A DNA stretch of 64,000 nt from Legionella sp. (lineage in GTDB: Bacteria; Pseudomonadota; Gammaproteobacteria; Legionellales; Legionellaceae). Positions 37,546 through 46,858 of this stretch are shown here, in pieces. The notes below the pieces were generated by a model. It saw nothing but the letters and a program-made list of their open reading frames with translations, was not told the origin of the DNA and did not search any database. Location: NCBI GenBank assembly GCA_031291115.1, contig JARLJQ010000005.1, positions 1 through 64,000 on the forward strand, written 5' to 3'. The translations under genes were made by a program, and so were the position numbers. The first letter of the stretch is position 1; every line of letters begins with the position of its first letter.

Positions 37546-38388
37546 ATGTCCAATCCTTCTAAAGTTGAAAAAAAATTATTGCATTATACCGGTAAGGCAA
37601 TTGCAGATTTTAATATGATTCAGCGCGGTGACCGCGTAATGGTTTGTTTGTCTGGCGGTAAAGACTCATTCACCCTACTCACAATTCTTGAGCAGCTGCG
37701 TCGACGCTCTGGCAATAAATTTGAGATCTTTTCTTTTACTCTCGACCAAGCACAACCAGGTTGGGATGATTCGGCCTTACGCCAATGGCTTGAAGACCGC
37801 TCCATCAAACACGAAATTTTAACCCGTGATACATACAGCATTGTTAAAGAAAAAATTCCTGAAGGCAAAACTTATTGCTCTTTATGCTCTCGCTTACGTC
37901 GCGGCATTATTTACCGTTACGCTGAAGAAAATGGCTATAACAAAATCGCCTTGGGCCATCACCGTGACGACATGATTCGCACCCTGATGATGTCTATTTT
38001 ATACAATGGCGACATCCGTTCCATGCCACCCAAATTATTAAGTGACAATAAAAAGCACATTCTAATCCGTCCATTATGCTACGTTCAGGAAAAAGACATT
38101 ATTGCGTTTGCTCAAGAACAAGAATATCCGATTATTCCATGCACTCTTTGCGGTTCACAAGAAAACCTAATGCGTAAAAAAGTGACGCGTTTAATTGATC
38201 AGCTTGCAGAAGAAAATCCTAAAGTCCCAAGCAACATCCTTCACGCCCTACAAAGTATCAAACCAAGCCAGTTGATGGATCAAAGCATGTGGAACTTTAA
38301 AAATCTGGAACATGAATTACTTACAGAGCGACTGATTGAAACAGAAGAAGTATTCACTGCAGAAGAGTTTGAACTGACAGAAGAGTAA
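37546..38388 (+). CDS. ttcA: tRNA 2-thiocytidine biosynthesis protein TtcA
   Basis: Inserts sulfur into cytidine 32 of tRNAs. The 280-residue PP-loop enzyme has [12 protein letters not shown] (ATP pyrophosphatase loop, S36-S41), and the Fe-S cluster cysteines C111 and C114 ([12 protein letters not shown]) plus C199 and C202 (IPCTLCGS region). [12 protein letters not shown] is the second conserved motif. The gene starts 26 bp after tolC, probably in one transcript. Confidence 0.95.
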   Translation: MSNPSKVEKKLLHYTGKAIADFNMIQRGDRVMVCLSGGKDSFTLLTILEQLRRRSGNKFEIFSFTLDQAQPGWDDSALRQWLEDRSIKHEILTRDTYSIVKEKIPEGKTYCSLCSRLRRGIIYRYAEENGYNKIALGHHRDDMIRTLMMSILYNGDIRSMPPKLLSDNKKHILIRPLCYVQEKDIIAFAQEQEYPIIPCTLCGSQENLMRKKVTRLIDQLAEENPKVPSNILHALQSIKPSQLMDQSMWNFKNLEHELLTERLIETEEVFTAEEFELTEE

Positions 38389-38445
38389 TTTTTTAGTAAA
38401 AATCACATCATTGCATTCTGTAATGTTATGTCAATCTATCCGTAG

Positions 38446-38465
38446 GCTGGGCTGTAAAGCCCAGC
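38446..38465 (+). terminator. Hairpin after ttcA
   Basis: GCTGGGCT (38446-38453), loop GTAA, AGCCCAGC (38458-38465): a perfect 8-bp stem 57 bp after ttcA. No T-run follows. The GTAGGCTGGGC...GCCCAGC form is also a common short intergenic repeat in gammaproteobacteria. Confidence 0.45.
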
Positions 38466-38825
38466 ATATGAACCTATCAACTCACCAAATTTAAATTTAT
38501 TAAAGAATCACCACAAGAAGCCCAATAAATGCTCAAAACTCCTTGACGATAACTGAATGCAAGTTCCATAACTCACGTTCAGTTAATAAAAAGAGCGCAA
38601 AACACCCCAGCTAGCCCCATAAAACGTAACAATTGATTAAAAATTTGAAACTTATCTTTTAGACTTACATATTTTCAACTTAGTAAAATACTTACATTTT
38701 TTTTACGTTTTTGAAATATTTTTGTTTTATTAAGTTACACTTTAGTCTAAAATTAAGGAGATTCCAAAAAAATCCCTCATCCACTTTGCGAGAAAGGGAA
38801 GGAAATAAAGAATCAAAAGTAAAAT

Positions 38826-38956
38826 AGGGACTGTTGGCGTTTGATGATGATGCACGTTATTTTTGTGTTATTTGCAACATGGATTCTGCCACAAACAAGA
38901 TTGAATTTATTCCCACAATTAATCGGGAAACAAAAAAACATACTCTAACAGTCCCT
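38826..38956. repeat. 131-bp block with terminal inverted repeats (MITE-like)
   Basis: Starts AGGGACTGTTGGCGTTT and ends CTAACAGTCCCT: 10-bp perfect ends AGGGACTGTT / AACAGTCCCT. The left end resembles that of family 2 (AGGGCCTGTTGGCATTT), but the interior is not palindromic. It ends 38 bp before the SulP gene and could carry its promoter. Confidence 0.5.
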
Positions 38957-38994
38957 GTATTATTTATTAATAATTCTAATAGAGGAACTATCTC

Positions 38995-41304
38995 ATGCAA
39001 ACAGAGGCAGCATTCGACCTGCGAAAGCTTCGAATTTATAGCGATCGTTATTTAAAATTCGACTGTGTCGCAGCCATAGTAGTGTTTCTTGTCGCAATTC
39101 CATTATGTTTGGGTATTGCCCTAGCTTCTGGAGCCCCCCTATTTTCAGGTATTTTAAGTGGTGTCATCGGAGGAGTTGTCGTTGGATGCCTCAGTGGTTC
39201 ACAAGTCAGTGTCAGCGGACCCGCAGCGGGTATGGCAGCTGTTGTGGTCACCGCAATTGCCCATCTGGGTGACTTTAACTCATTCTTACTTGCCTTAGTT
39301 CTTGCGGGTCTAATTCAAATTATCATAGGCAGTTTAAGAGCAGGGTTTGTAGCAGATTACGTGCCTTCCAATGTGGTTCAAGGCCTACTTTGCGCTATCG
39401 GTATTTTATTAATAATTAAACAATTACCTTTAGCTTTTACACTTTCAGCTGATTTTAATGAGCTGAAAGCTCATCTTTTAGAAACAACAGAAGAAATCAC
39501 ATTAAGCCCACTTTTTGCCATATATCATCATATCAATACAGGTGCACTCTTCATTACCATAAGTTCTCTAGCTATTTTAATTTATTTTGATAAGACAACA
39601 AATAAAGTGCTTAAAGAAATACCAGCACCAATCATTGTGGTAATTTTAGGAATAGTATTAAACGAAATCTTTATGTGGGCTGATTCAGCCTTAACTCAAG
39701 ACTCACCACAACTTGTAAATATTCCTGAAATGACCGGCATGCGCGACTTTATAAGTAAGCTGGAATACCCAAGCTGGTCTTCATGGAGTAATCCGCAAGT
39801 GTATGTTTATGCAGCTATTCTTGCTATTGTTGCCTCACTTGAAACCTTACTGAATTTCAAAGCAGGCGAAAGGCTGGATAAGAAAAAACGACATGCCTCT
39901 GCCAACCGTGAATTAGTTGCCCAAGGTATTGGTAACATGACCGCAGGCCTCATTGGTGGTATCCCTATTACCTCCGTTATTGTCCGAACTTCGGTTAATA
40001 TTCAGGCAGGGTCCAAAACTAAAATGTCCATCATTTTACATGGCTTTTTTATCCTCTTTGCAGTTCTGTTAATACCTGGAGCTTTAAATAAAATCCCTTT
40101 ATCGGCGTTAGCAGCGATCCTAATGTACACCGGTTACAAGTTAAATAAGCCCTCCATTTATAAATCCATTTACGCACAAGGCACCGACCGTTTTATCCCT
40201 TTTATCGCTACAATAGTTGGAATTATTGCCTTCAATCTTCTAACTGGTATTCTAATCGGCTTGGGCGTTAGTCTGTTTTATATCTTAAAATCAAACAGTC
40301 AATCACGCATTAACATCATTAAGGAAATTTATCCCAATGGCATAACCAATCGTCTGGTTCTGCCACAACAGATGACCTTCCTAAACAAAGCAGCATTAAT
40401 TGCTGAACTTGAATCAATCCCCAGAGACTCACAGTTAATTATTGACGCGCGTTACAGCCAATATATTGATAAAGAAATCTCTGAATTACTCAAAGAATTC
40501 CAGGAGGAACAAGCTCCTTACAAACACATTTCCTTGAATTTAACAGGATTTAAAGAGAACTATAAAATCCATAACTACATTGATTTTATTAACGTAACAA
40601 CCTACGACGTACAAACTAATTTATCACCCGCGCAAATATTAAATATTTTGCACGAGGGAAATCAGCGTTTTTTAAATGACGAGCGGATTCACCGGATGAA
40701 TCAACTGGATGTGAAACACACTGCCAAAGCACAGCACCCTATTGCTATTGTGCTTGGTTGTATTGATTCACGGGTTCCTGTTGAAACAGTTTTTGACGTA
40801 ACTTTTGGCGATATTTTCTGCGTACGTGTCGCAGGAAACGTGATTAATAATGATATTTTAGCCAGTATTGAATATGCATGTAATGTAGTCGGTGTAAAAC
40901 TTATAGTTGTTTTAGGTCACACACGTTGCGGCGCAATTCAATCCGCTTGCGATGGAATTGAGCAAGGTCATATTACTGAATTGTTAGCGAAGATTAAACC
41001 TGCTATCAATGCAGAAACCGAAACAACCTCTGACCGTGACAGCAAAAACAAAACTTTTGTTAACCATGTCACCGAACTAAACGTCGCAAATGCCATGCAA
41101 AATATTTACGATCAAAGTGCGATTTTACATGACATGATAAAACAAGATGATATTGCTTTAGTTGGCGCAGTTTATGATGTTCACAGTGGTCAAGTTGCAT
41201 ATAAAGACTATGAGAAGGAACTCAATCAACTCAATGGCGAAAAGAATAACGAATTAGCCACCAAAGTTGCTCAAGTATTAAAGGAAGCAAAAATTCATTT
41301 ATAA
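38995..41304 (+). CDS. SulP-family anion transporter fused to beta-carbonic anhydrase
   Basis: A 769-residue fusion. Residues about 20-435 are a SulP/SLC26-type transporter with many membrane helices (PLCLGIALASGAPLFSGI, SGPAAGMAAVVVTAI, and GNMTAGLIGGIPITSVIVRTS). Residues about 450-545 form a STAS-like cytosolic domain. Residues about 555-769 are a beta-carbonic anhydrase: zinc ligands C589, H642 and C645 (in LGCIDSRV and LGHTRCGA) with the catalytic dyad D591-R593. Such fusions are thought to import bicarbonate or other anions and interconvert bicarbonate and CO2 at the exit; the ion preference is inferred. A terminator hairpin follows. Confidence 0.9.
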   Translation: MQTEAAFDLRKLRIYSDRYLKFDCVAAIVVFLVAIPLCLGIALASGAPLFSGILSGVIGGVVVGCLSGSQVSVSGPAAGMAAVVVTAIAHLGDFNSFLLALVLAGLIQIIIGSLRAGFVADYVPSNVVQGLLCAIGILLIIKQLPLAFTLSADFNELKAHLLETTEEITLSPLFAIYHHINTGALFITISSLAILIYFDKTTNKVLKEIPAPIIVVILGIVLNEIFMWADSALTQDSPQLVNIPEMTGMRDFISKLEYPSWSSWSNPQVYVYAAILAIVASLETLLNFKAGERLDKKKRHASANRELVAQGIGNMTAGLIGGIPITSVIVRTSVNIQAGSKTKMSIILHGFFILFAVLLIPGALNKIPLSALAAILMYTGYKLNKPSIYKSIYAQGTDRFIPFIATIVGIIAFNLLTGILIGLGVSLFYILKSNSQSRINIIKEIYPNGITNRLVLPQQMTFLNKAALIAELESIPRDSQLIIDARYSQYIDKEISELLKEFQEEQAPYKHISLNLTGFKENYKIHNYIDFINVTTYDVQTNLSPAQILNILHEGNQRFLNDERIHRMNQLDVKHTAKAQHPIAIVLGCIDSRVPVETVFDVTFGDIFCVRVAGNVINNDILASIEYACNVVGVKLIVVLGHTRCGAIQSACDGIEQGHITELLAKIKPAINAETETTSDRDSKNKTFVNHVTELNVANAMQNIYDQSAILHDMIKQDDIALVGAVYDVHSGQVAYKDYEKELNQLNGEKNNELATKVAQVLKEAKIHL

Positions 41305-41312
41305 CCTGAAAA

Positions 41313-41344
41313 CCCTCTTTCATCGAAGAAAGAGGGCTTATTTT
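41313..41344 (+). terminator. Rho-independent terminator after SulP-carbonic anhydrase gene
   Basis: CCCTCTTTC (41313-41321) pairs with GAAAGAGGG (41328-41336), followed by CTTATTTT. It lies 9 bp after the stop codon. Confidence 0.75.
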
Positions 41345-41467
41345 CTAAGCCTTATATCCCAGCTACAAATCTCAGCTAACAACAGCAATACACACCGTAC
41401 AATCTGTTTTTGCACCCAAATTTCTGTATAATGCCCCGCATCTACGAAATTAAATTCAGGAGCAGAA

Positions 41468-43177
41468 ATGCGCGCGTCTCAATGGTTTTTAGCTACCCTA
41501 AAAGAAACTCCTAACGATGCAGAAATCGTCTCTCACCAGCTTATGTTGAGAACAGGGATGATTCGTAAACTAGGATCAGGATTATACACTTGGATGCCTT
41601 TAGGCCTAAAAGTCCTTCGTAAAATTGAACACATCGTTCGTGAAGAAATGAATCGCATTCACTCTATAGAAGTACTCATGCCAGCAGTACAACCTGCAGA
41701 ACTCTGGCAAGAGACCGGACGCTGGGAAACCTTTGGCGGCCAACTGCTTACTATGAAAGACTCGAATGGCCGTGAATATTGCTATGGACCTACTCACGAA
41801 GAAGTCATCACTGACATCATGCGCAACGAGCTGCAATCCTACAAGCAATTACCAATAAGTTTTTATCAAATCCAAACCAAATTCCGCGATGAAATCAGGC
41901 CTCGTTTTGGCGTTATGCGTGCTCGCGAATTTATTATGAAAGACGCTTATTCTTTCCATTTGAATCTGGAAAGCTTACAAGAAACTTATAAAGAAATGTA
42001 TCAGGCATACAGTCGTATTTTTGATCGCATGGGTCTAAAATACCGTGCGGTAGAAGCCGACACAGGTGCCATTGGTGGTTCTGCGTCTCACGAGTTCCAA
42101 GTATTAGCAGACTCTGGCGAAGATTTGATTTTTTATAGTGATGCCAGTGAATACGCAGCGAATATCGAACAAGCGATTAGTTTAAAACCTGCTAAATCAA
42201 CTAATCCAACCACACAACAAATAAGCTTGATTGATACACCAAATCAAAAAACCATTACTGAAGTAGCTCAATTCATGAAGATAAACAGTAATGAAATGGT
42301 TAAAACGCTCATCGTAGAAGGCAAAGAGCACGCGATGGTCGCCTTGGTTTTACGTGGCGATGATGAACTTAATGAAGTAAAAGCCATCAAACATCCTTTG
42401 ATTCAATCACCGTTACAACTTATTGATGAAGAAAGCATTTTAAAAACCTTGAAAGCGCCTATAGGCTCCTTAGGGCCAATAAATTTATCAATTCCAGTCA
42501 TTGTGGATCACCACGCACTGGCAATGGACTCTTTCGTCTGTGGCGCAAACCAGGCTGATAAACATTACCAACACGCGGCATGGGATAAAGACATTAAAGA
42601 ATACCAGACATTTGATCTACGTAATGTAAAAGTAGGCGACATAAGCCCTGACGGAAAAGGCACACTACAAACTTGCCGCGGCATCGAAGTAGGACACGTC
42701 TTCCAACTAGGCGATAAATACGCTAAAGCCATGAACGCCACGGTAATTAATGAACAAGGCCAATTAGAAACCATGCTGATGGGATGTTATGGTTTAGGTA
42801 TCTCTCGTGTAGTCGCAGCAGCCATAGAGCAACACCATGACGAACAGGGAATCATCTGGCCACAAAACATAGCACCCTTCCAGGTGGTGATCATTCCTCT
42901 AAATGCGCACAAATCACAAGCAGTTAAAGATCAGGCAAACGCTTTATACGAACAATTCCGCGAAGCAGGAATCGACGTATTGCTAGACGACCGTAACGAA
43001 CGTGCAGGCGCTTTGTTTGCCGATCATGATTTAATCGGAATCCCGCACCGTTTAGTAGTAAGCGACAGAAATATCGAACAAAACGCAGTAGAATACAAAT
43101 CCAGGGCAACTGGAGAAACAAAACAGTTAGATTTAAATACTGTTGTTGCAGATATTGCAGCATTAAGCTCACTATAA
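41468..43177 (+). CDS. proS: Proline--tRNA ligase
   Basis: Charges tRNA-Pro. The 569-residue bacterial-type class II synthetase has motif 1/2 regions GSGLYTWMPLG and YGPTHEEVITDI with TKFRDEIRPRFGVMRAREFIMKD, the YbaK-like editing domain inserted at about 225-385 (MVKTLIVEG, and later GSLGPINLSIPVI and HYQHAAWD), motif 3 in the GCYGLGISRVVAAAIEQ region and a C-terminal anticodon-binding domain. TATAAT at 41427-41432 is a candidate -10 box and CAGGAG precedes the ATG. A terminator follows. Confidence 0.97.
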   Translation: MRASQWFLATLKETPNDAEIVSHQLMLRTGMIRKLGSGLYTWMPLGLKVLRKIEHIVREEMNRIHSIEVLMPAVQPAELWQETGRWETFGGQLLTMKDSNGREYCYGPTHEEVITDIMRNELQSYKQLPISFYQIQTKFRDEIRPRFGVMRAREFIMKDAYSFHLNLESLQETYKEMYQAYSRIFDRMGLKYRAVEADTGAIGGSASHEFQVLADSGEDLIFYSDASEYAANIEQAISLKPAKSTNPTTQQISLIDTPNQKTITEVAQFMKINSNEMVKTLIVEGKEHAMVALVLRGDDELNEVKAIKHPLIQSPLQLIDEESILKTLKAPIGSLGPINLSIPVIVDHHALAMDSFVCGANQADKHYQHAAWDKDIKEYQTFDLRNVKVGDISPDGKGTLQTCRGIEVGHVFQLGDKYAKAMNATVINEQGQLETMLMGCYGLGISRVVAAAIEQHHDEQGIIWPQNIAPFQVVIIPLNAHKSQAVKDQANALYEQFREAGIDVLLDDRNERAGALFADHDLIGIPHRLVVSDRNIEQNAVEYKSRATGETKQLDLNTVVADIAALSSL

Positions 43178-43180
43178 AAA

Positions 43181-43223
43181 ATGCTGCCCGTAGGTGTATT
43201 AACACAAACGGGCATGCCTTTTT
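43181..43223 (+). terminator. Rho-independent terminator after proS
   Basis: GCCCGT (43186-43191) pairs with ACGGGC (43208-43213), extended by ATGC/GCAT on the outside, and is followed by CCTTTTT. It begins 4 bp after the proS stop. Confidence 0.65.
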
Positions 43224-43346
43224 GTGCGGCTTAAAAAAATTAAAAATCGAGAAAAACTCGGTTTTCTGTGCACAATTTAGCTAATACATAGAAATTTAAG
43301 TAAATTAATGGTAAATAGAACTTAACCCTATTAGATAATTTTTATT

Positions 43347-43871
43347 ATGACTAAAAATTTAACGCCTATTATTAGGGCAGCTACACAAAAGGACGCGGAA
43401 GACATTGCCCGAACTCATATTTGTTCTTGGCAAGAAATGTATAAAGAATTTATTCCTGAATCTGTATTACAAGAATTATCCCTCAACGAGCGCACCCAGC
43501 AATGGCATGACCTTATAAAACAAGGTGTTAAAGTCCTGGTGCTGGAAAATAAAAGTGCCATTATTGGTTTTGCAAGCATTTGTTCTTTTCGTGATCAATT
43601 GTTTAATGAAGTCACGGGCGAGATAAGCGCCATCTATTTACACCCTGATTATTGGCGTCTTGGGCTAGGCAGTGAATTATGCCAAGCGGCCCTATCGGAA
43701 CTATCCGCCTTAGGCTATAAAACAGTATGCCTCTGGGTACTCTCTGATAATGCGCAAGCCCGTGGTTTTTACGAAGCCTTTGGCTTTAAACTTACGGAGG
43801 TTACAAAAATGGAAGAATTTTATGAGGGAGGCGCTCTTTTAGAAGAGGTTCTTTATAAAAAAATGCTCTAA
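43347..43871 (+). CDS. GNAT-family N-acetyltransferase
   Basis: A 174-residue acetyl-CoA-dependent acetyltransferase. It starts IIRAATQKDAEDIARTHICSW, has the beta-strand 4 region EISAIYLHPDYWRLGLGSELCQ with the acetyl-CoA pyrophosphate loop (R-x-x-x-G-x-G as RLGLGS), and ends with the VLSDNAQARGFYEAFGFKLT strand-helix typical of the fold. The substrate is unknown. It lies after the proS terminator as an independent gene with a poor ribosome site. Confidence 0.9.
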   Translation: MTKNLTPIIRAATQKDAEDIARTHICSWQEMYKEFIPESVLQELSLNERTQQWHDLIKQGVKVLVLENKSAIIGFASICSFRDQLFNEVTGEISAIYLHPDYWRLGLGSELCQAALSELSALGYKTVCLWVLSDNAQARGFYEAFGFKLTEVTKMEEFYEGGALLEEVLYKKML

Positions 43872-43996
43872 CAGGTTAAAAAATAATAGGGTAGAAAAGT
43901 TACAAAGAAATAAATAACTGAAATTTGGTTGTATAATAAGAAAATTCAAGACAAACATATAAAACCCAGTATTTTGGGTTTAAAAAGGTAAATTAA

Positions 43997-44497
43997 ATGC
44001 CTAATCTTAATCGCTTTATCAGCGCCCAGCAGGGTCACGCTTCATTCCCGTCCTATGAAAAAGCCTATAAAGAAATCGAAAAAGGCAGAAAACAAGACCA
44101 TTGGATATGGTATATTTTCCCCCAATTAAAAACCCTTGGATACAGTGATACAGCGAAACACTTTGGTATTGCAGATTTCAAAGAAGCTTGTGAATATTTG
44201 CAAAATGAGACGCTTTTTAAAAATTACTGCGCCATAACTCAATTAGTTATGAGCCAGTTGGATACCATACCCATAAATACACTTATGGGCGGAGGTATCG
44301 ATGCAAGCAAACTGGCTTCCAGCATCACTTTGTTTCGCGCAGCCGCATCCTTTCTTGCCCAACAAAACACAGCATCCAATGATTATGCAGAAGTTGTAAG
44401 CTGCTGCGATCAGATTCTTACAAAAATTAAGCCCCAGGGATATTACCCTTGTCAAAAAACGATTACAATTATTGCGCCTGTTATAGACCTGAAGTAA
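43997..44497 (+). CDS. DUF1810 family protein
   Basis: A 166-residue cytosolic protein. It shows the DUF1810 pattern: NRFISAQQGHASFPSYEKAYKEI, then GRKQDHWIWYIFPQLKTLG, followed by YGI-type HFGIADFKEACEYLQN and a helical end. The family fold is small and of uncertain function (a member has been linked to calpastatin-like annotation without proof). AAAAGGTAAATTAA precedes the ATG. Remarkably, the reading frame stays open for 81 codons after the TAA stop (see next entry). Confidence 0.85.
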   Translation: MPNLNRFISAQQGHASFPSYEKAYKEIEKGRKQDHWIWYIFPQLKTLGYSDTAKHFGIADFKEACEYLQNETLFKNYCAITQLVMSQLDTIPINTLMGGGIDASKLASSITLFRAAASFLAQQNTASNDYAEVVSCCDQILTKIKPQGYYPCQKTITIIAPVIDLK

Positions 44498-44743
44498 ATC
44501 AACCTGCCACCGCTCACCGGCACCAATCACTTCAATAATAAAAGCCGCGATATTAAAATCAGTGCAGCGATGCAATTAAAACAAATCATAGATAACCAAG
44601 ACCCAGAATCCTATTCTCTGTTAGATATGGTAAAAAAAGCGCTTAATGAAGGACGTTTAAGAACAACAGTTAACGCTCATGGAGGAGTATCTTCTATCAT
44701 TCAGTCGGTAAAAAACAAACCATCAGTCAACCAGGTACCTTGA
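44498..44743 (+). pseudogene. In-frame downstream tail after DUF1810 stop, effector-like remnant
   Basis: Directly after the DUF1810 TAA, and in the same frame, 81 sense codons run to TGA at 44741-44743. The translation is balanced and protein-like (LPPLTGTNHFNNKSRD, then SAAMQLKQIIDNQD, LLDMVKKALNEGRLRTTVN and a final SVKNKPSVNQVP). The only internal ATG is at 44570, giving 57 residues with no good ribosome site. It may be the C-terminal fragment of a lost Legionella effector gene, or an extension of the DUF1810 gene cut off by a nonsense change. A family-1 repeat follows. Confidence 0.4.
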
Positions 44744-44753
44744 ATTGAATTAT

Positions 44754-44842
44754 CCGTCATCCAGAGCGCAGCGAAGGATCTCCTGAATGTGGCTCGGTCT
44801 ATCTTAAGTGTATGGTTCCTTTGACTACACTCTGGATGACGG
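44754..44842. repeat. Family-1 palindromic repeat, copy G
   Basis: Left arm CCGTCATCCAGAGCGCAGCG, right arm CACTCTGGATGACGG with a diverged inner part. It lies in the convergent gap between the DUF1810 tail and the kinase gene. Confidence 0.82.
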
Positions 44843-44872
44843 CTTTCTGAAAACAATCTTTCATTTCAGCTT

Positions 44873-46549
44873 TTATGCTATTCGGCTTGTCTTCTTGTCA
44901 GCATGCTCTACCCTTCCAGCTCCAGATTTTTTCCTTTCATTTGGAACAGCAAAAAACATAGACGGAAACCGCTCAGATACTTTATTCCGAAGGTGAGTAC
45001 GTTCGGATTGAGACTTTGATTCGATAGATTTAATCACAGCAATCTTTGGTAAATGCAGGCCTCTAACCTCTACTGGCTTTTCAACATATTGAGGTACTGG
45101 TGGTGACAACATTTTTTTAACGCCCTTCAAATCTCCATCGAATACTGATTTAATTACATTACGTGCCAAGTCTTCATTATGGCAGAGCTGAATTAAAGAT
45201 GAAGGCTCATAAAAACCATTTTGCCATAATAGTGTTGCAGCACGTTGTATCAATACTGAAGGTATTTTAAGCAAAGAAAGTAACGTTTCGCTATTCAAAG
45301 CATCATTCAAATTATTTATAATTCCGGCTTCCACTAAAAGTGCCAATAACCTGGTTCGCTCTGTCAACACTGCATACTTTGGAACTACCTTACACAGTAC
45401 ATAAGCATTAATCATGGACGTAAGTTGAGATCTTACATATGTTTCTGACATGCCCTGATTAGCAAAATAAAGACCCAATACGGCATAAGCTAAAATAGGA
45501 TTTGTCACCTTTGCTGCATAACGTTCCATTAATCCGTAACGGCTCAAGACCAAATAACTTGCGAAAATGAGTGGATCACCTTTAAGATCCCCCTTACGTA
45601 ACCTCGTTTGACTCTCTTTTGCAGAAGTATCAAAATGTTTGGAAAGACCCGATGCGTATAATAAATCTTGAGAAAAGATCCTCTGTATACCAAAATGATG
45701 CTCCGGCAAATCTTCTTTATATCCTTGAAAACAAAGCATTTGATGAGGCATATAAATAACACGTTTTAAAGCCAGTACGTCTAAATGCCTTGCTGTCATT
45801 TTTATATGTAAATAAGTATTGAGATTCGGTATATAAGCATCTGTTCTGCACCCATCTTCAGGCTCATTGTCTGGATTAACTTGACAGGTGCCTACATCAA
45901 TTAACTGTACACTATCGTCTTTTATTACAATATTTTGTGGTTTAATATCACGATGTGCATACCGTGTACTTGTTCGCGAGGTATTGCCTCGATGCAAATT
46001 ATGAACCGCCCAACACAATTTAATTGCTATATCATACCGTGTCGTATTATTTAATTCAGGATAGAGTTCAATGTATTTATCTAAAGACATTCCTGCATTC
46101 GACATAACGATATATTGTTTTTTAGTAGAGGATTCTTGTCTTGAACCTCCATCTCGATATAAACCTAAATCATCCAGTACCTTTATTTCACTCTTTAAAC
46201 AGTTTAACTTACTCTCTGCAACGATATAGCGCAGTATTTTTACTACATAAAGAATGTTGCTGGATAATGATTGAATGTATTTAACCCTCCCCGATGTTCC
46301 TTCGCCTACAATTGCTTGCTCACCTCGACCCAAAGCATAAATGTCTTTCTCTAATTTAATATATGAATTTTTTAAAACATAGACGCCGCTTGCATCAACC
46401 GAAACAGGTACTCCATGCAGTGTAAAACCGTATTTAATTTTTGTGCCTATGGGCATATCTTCAAAATAGCCAACAAGTATTTGTTTAATCTTTAATGGAA
46501 GAGCAAAAAAATTAGGCATAGCGAAATTCATCCTCAAATTTCTTAACAA
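44873..46549 (-). CDS. Eukaryotic-like Ser/Thr protein kinase, putative Dot/Icm effector
   Basis: Up to 558 residues. Kinase motifs are seen from residue 81: glycine loop VGEGTSGRV (81-89), the ATP lysine K104 (YVVKIL), a candidate helix-C Glu E121, the catalytic loop HRDIKPQN (199-206) with D201, and D218-V-G in place of DFG. All catalytic residues are therefore present and activity is plausible. The C-terminal 300 residues are helical and unknown, ending with basic KKSGAGRVEHADKKTSRIA. The arrangement resembles the LegK effectors of Legionella, but I cannot say which. The frame opens with a TTG at 46549; ATG codons at 46531 and 46519 are likelier starts. Confidence 0.75.
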   Translation of the reverse strand: MLRNLRMNFAMPNFFALPLKIKQILVGYFEDMPIGTKIKYGFTLHGVPVSVDASGVYVLKNSYIKLEKDIYALGRGEQAIVGEGTSGRVKYIQSLSSNILYVVKILRYIVAESKLNCLKSEIKVLDDLGLYRDGGSRQESSTKKQYIVMSNAGMSLDKYIELYPELNNTTRYDIAIKLCWAVHNLHRGNTSRTSTRYAHRDIKPQNIVIKDDSVQLIDVGTCQVNPDNEPEDGCRTDAYIPNLNTYLHIKMTARHLDVLALKRVIYMPHQMLCFQGYKEDLPEHHFGIQRIFSQDLLYASGLSKHFDTSAKESQTRLRKGDLKGDPLIFASYLVLSRYGLMERYAAKVTNPILAYAVLGLYFANQGMSETYVRSQLTSMINAYVLCKVVPKYAVLTERTRLLALLVEAGIINNLNDALNSETLLSLLKIPSVLIQRAATLLWQNGFYEPSSLIQLCHNEDLARNVIKSVFDGDLKGVKKMLSPPVPQYVEKPVEVRGLHLPKIAVIKSIESKSQSERTHLRNKVSERFPSMFFAVPNERKKSGAGRVEHADKKTSRIA

Positions 46550-46858
46550 TCACGCTTTAAAAAAAGTCCCTAAGCGGCCAAAAAAATTTACTGATTTCTA
46601 CATGACTATTGCTATCACATTGATAAATTTTTTCATAGCCTTATGCCTAAATAATTTTTACCAAGTTGGGTAATATTTTTATATATTGTATATAAATCAA
46701 TAAGTTACAAATTGTCCCTGTAATTGATTCAAAATCGGATAGATCGCTGATTCTAGATTGTATTATTCTTGCGAGGGAGGAAACCATTTTGCAATCATAA
46801 TGAGGAAGCGTCTGGAGAAATGATTTCCTGAGCATTGTGGGTCGTTAAAAAACAGAGC
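46550..46858. other. 309-bp AT-rich gap upstream of kinase gene
   Basis: No RNA gene or strong palindrome is seen. A 62-codon open frame (46647-46835, minus strand) lacks a ribosome site and is not called. The region presumably holds the kinase promoter. Confidence 0.35.

Larger units (their letters stand above)
38389..38994. other. 606-bp intergenic region upstream of the SulP-carbonic anhydrase gene
   Basis: AT-rich and gene-free. It contains a perfect hairpin at 38446-38465 and a 131-bp block bounded by inverted repeats at 38826-38956, both listed separately. An open frame at 38834-39055 overlapping the next gene has a TTG start, no ribosome site and no family likeness, and is not called. 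I see no clear RNA gene. Confidence 0.4.

Noticed and set aside
38834-39055. A 73-codon frame upstream of and overlapping the SulP gene
   Set aside because: TTG start, no ribosome site, lies over an inverted-repeat block and has no recognisable fold.
46647-46835. A 62-codon minus-strand frame upstream of the kinase gene
   Set aside because: No ribosome site, AT-rich and unrecognised; kept only as a note.
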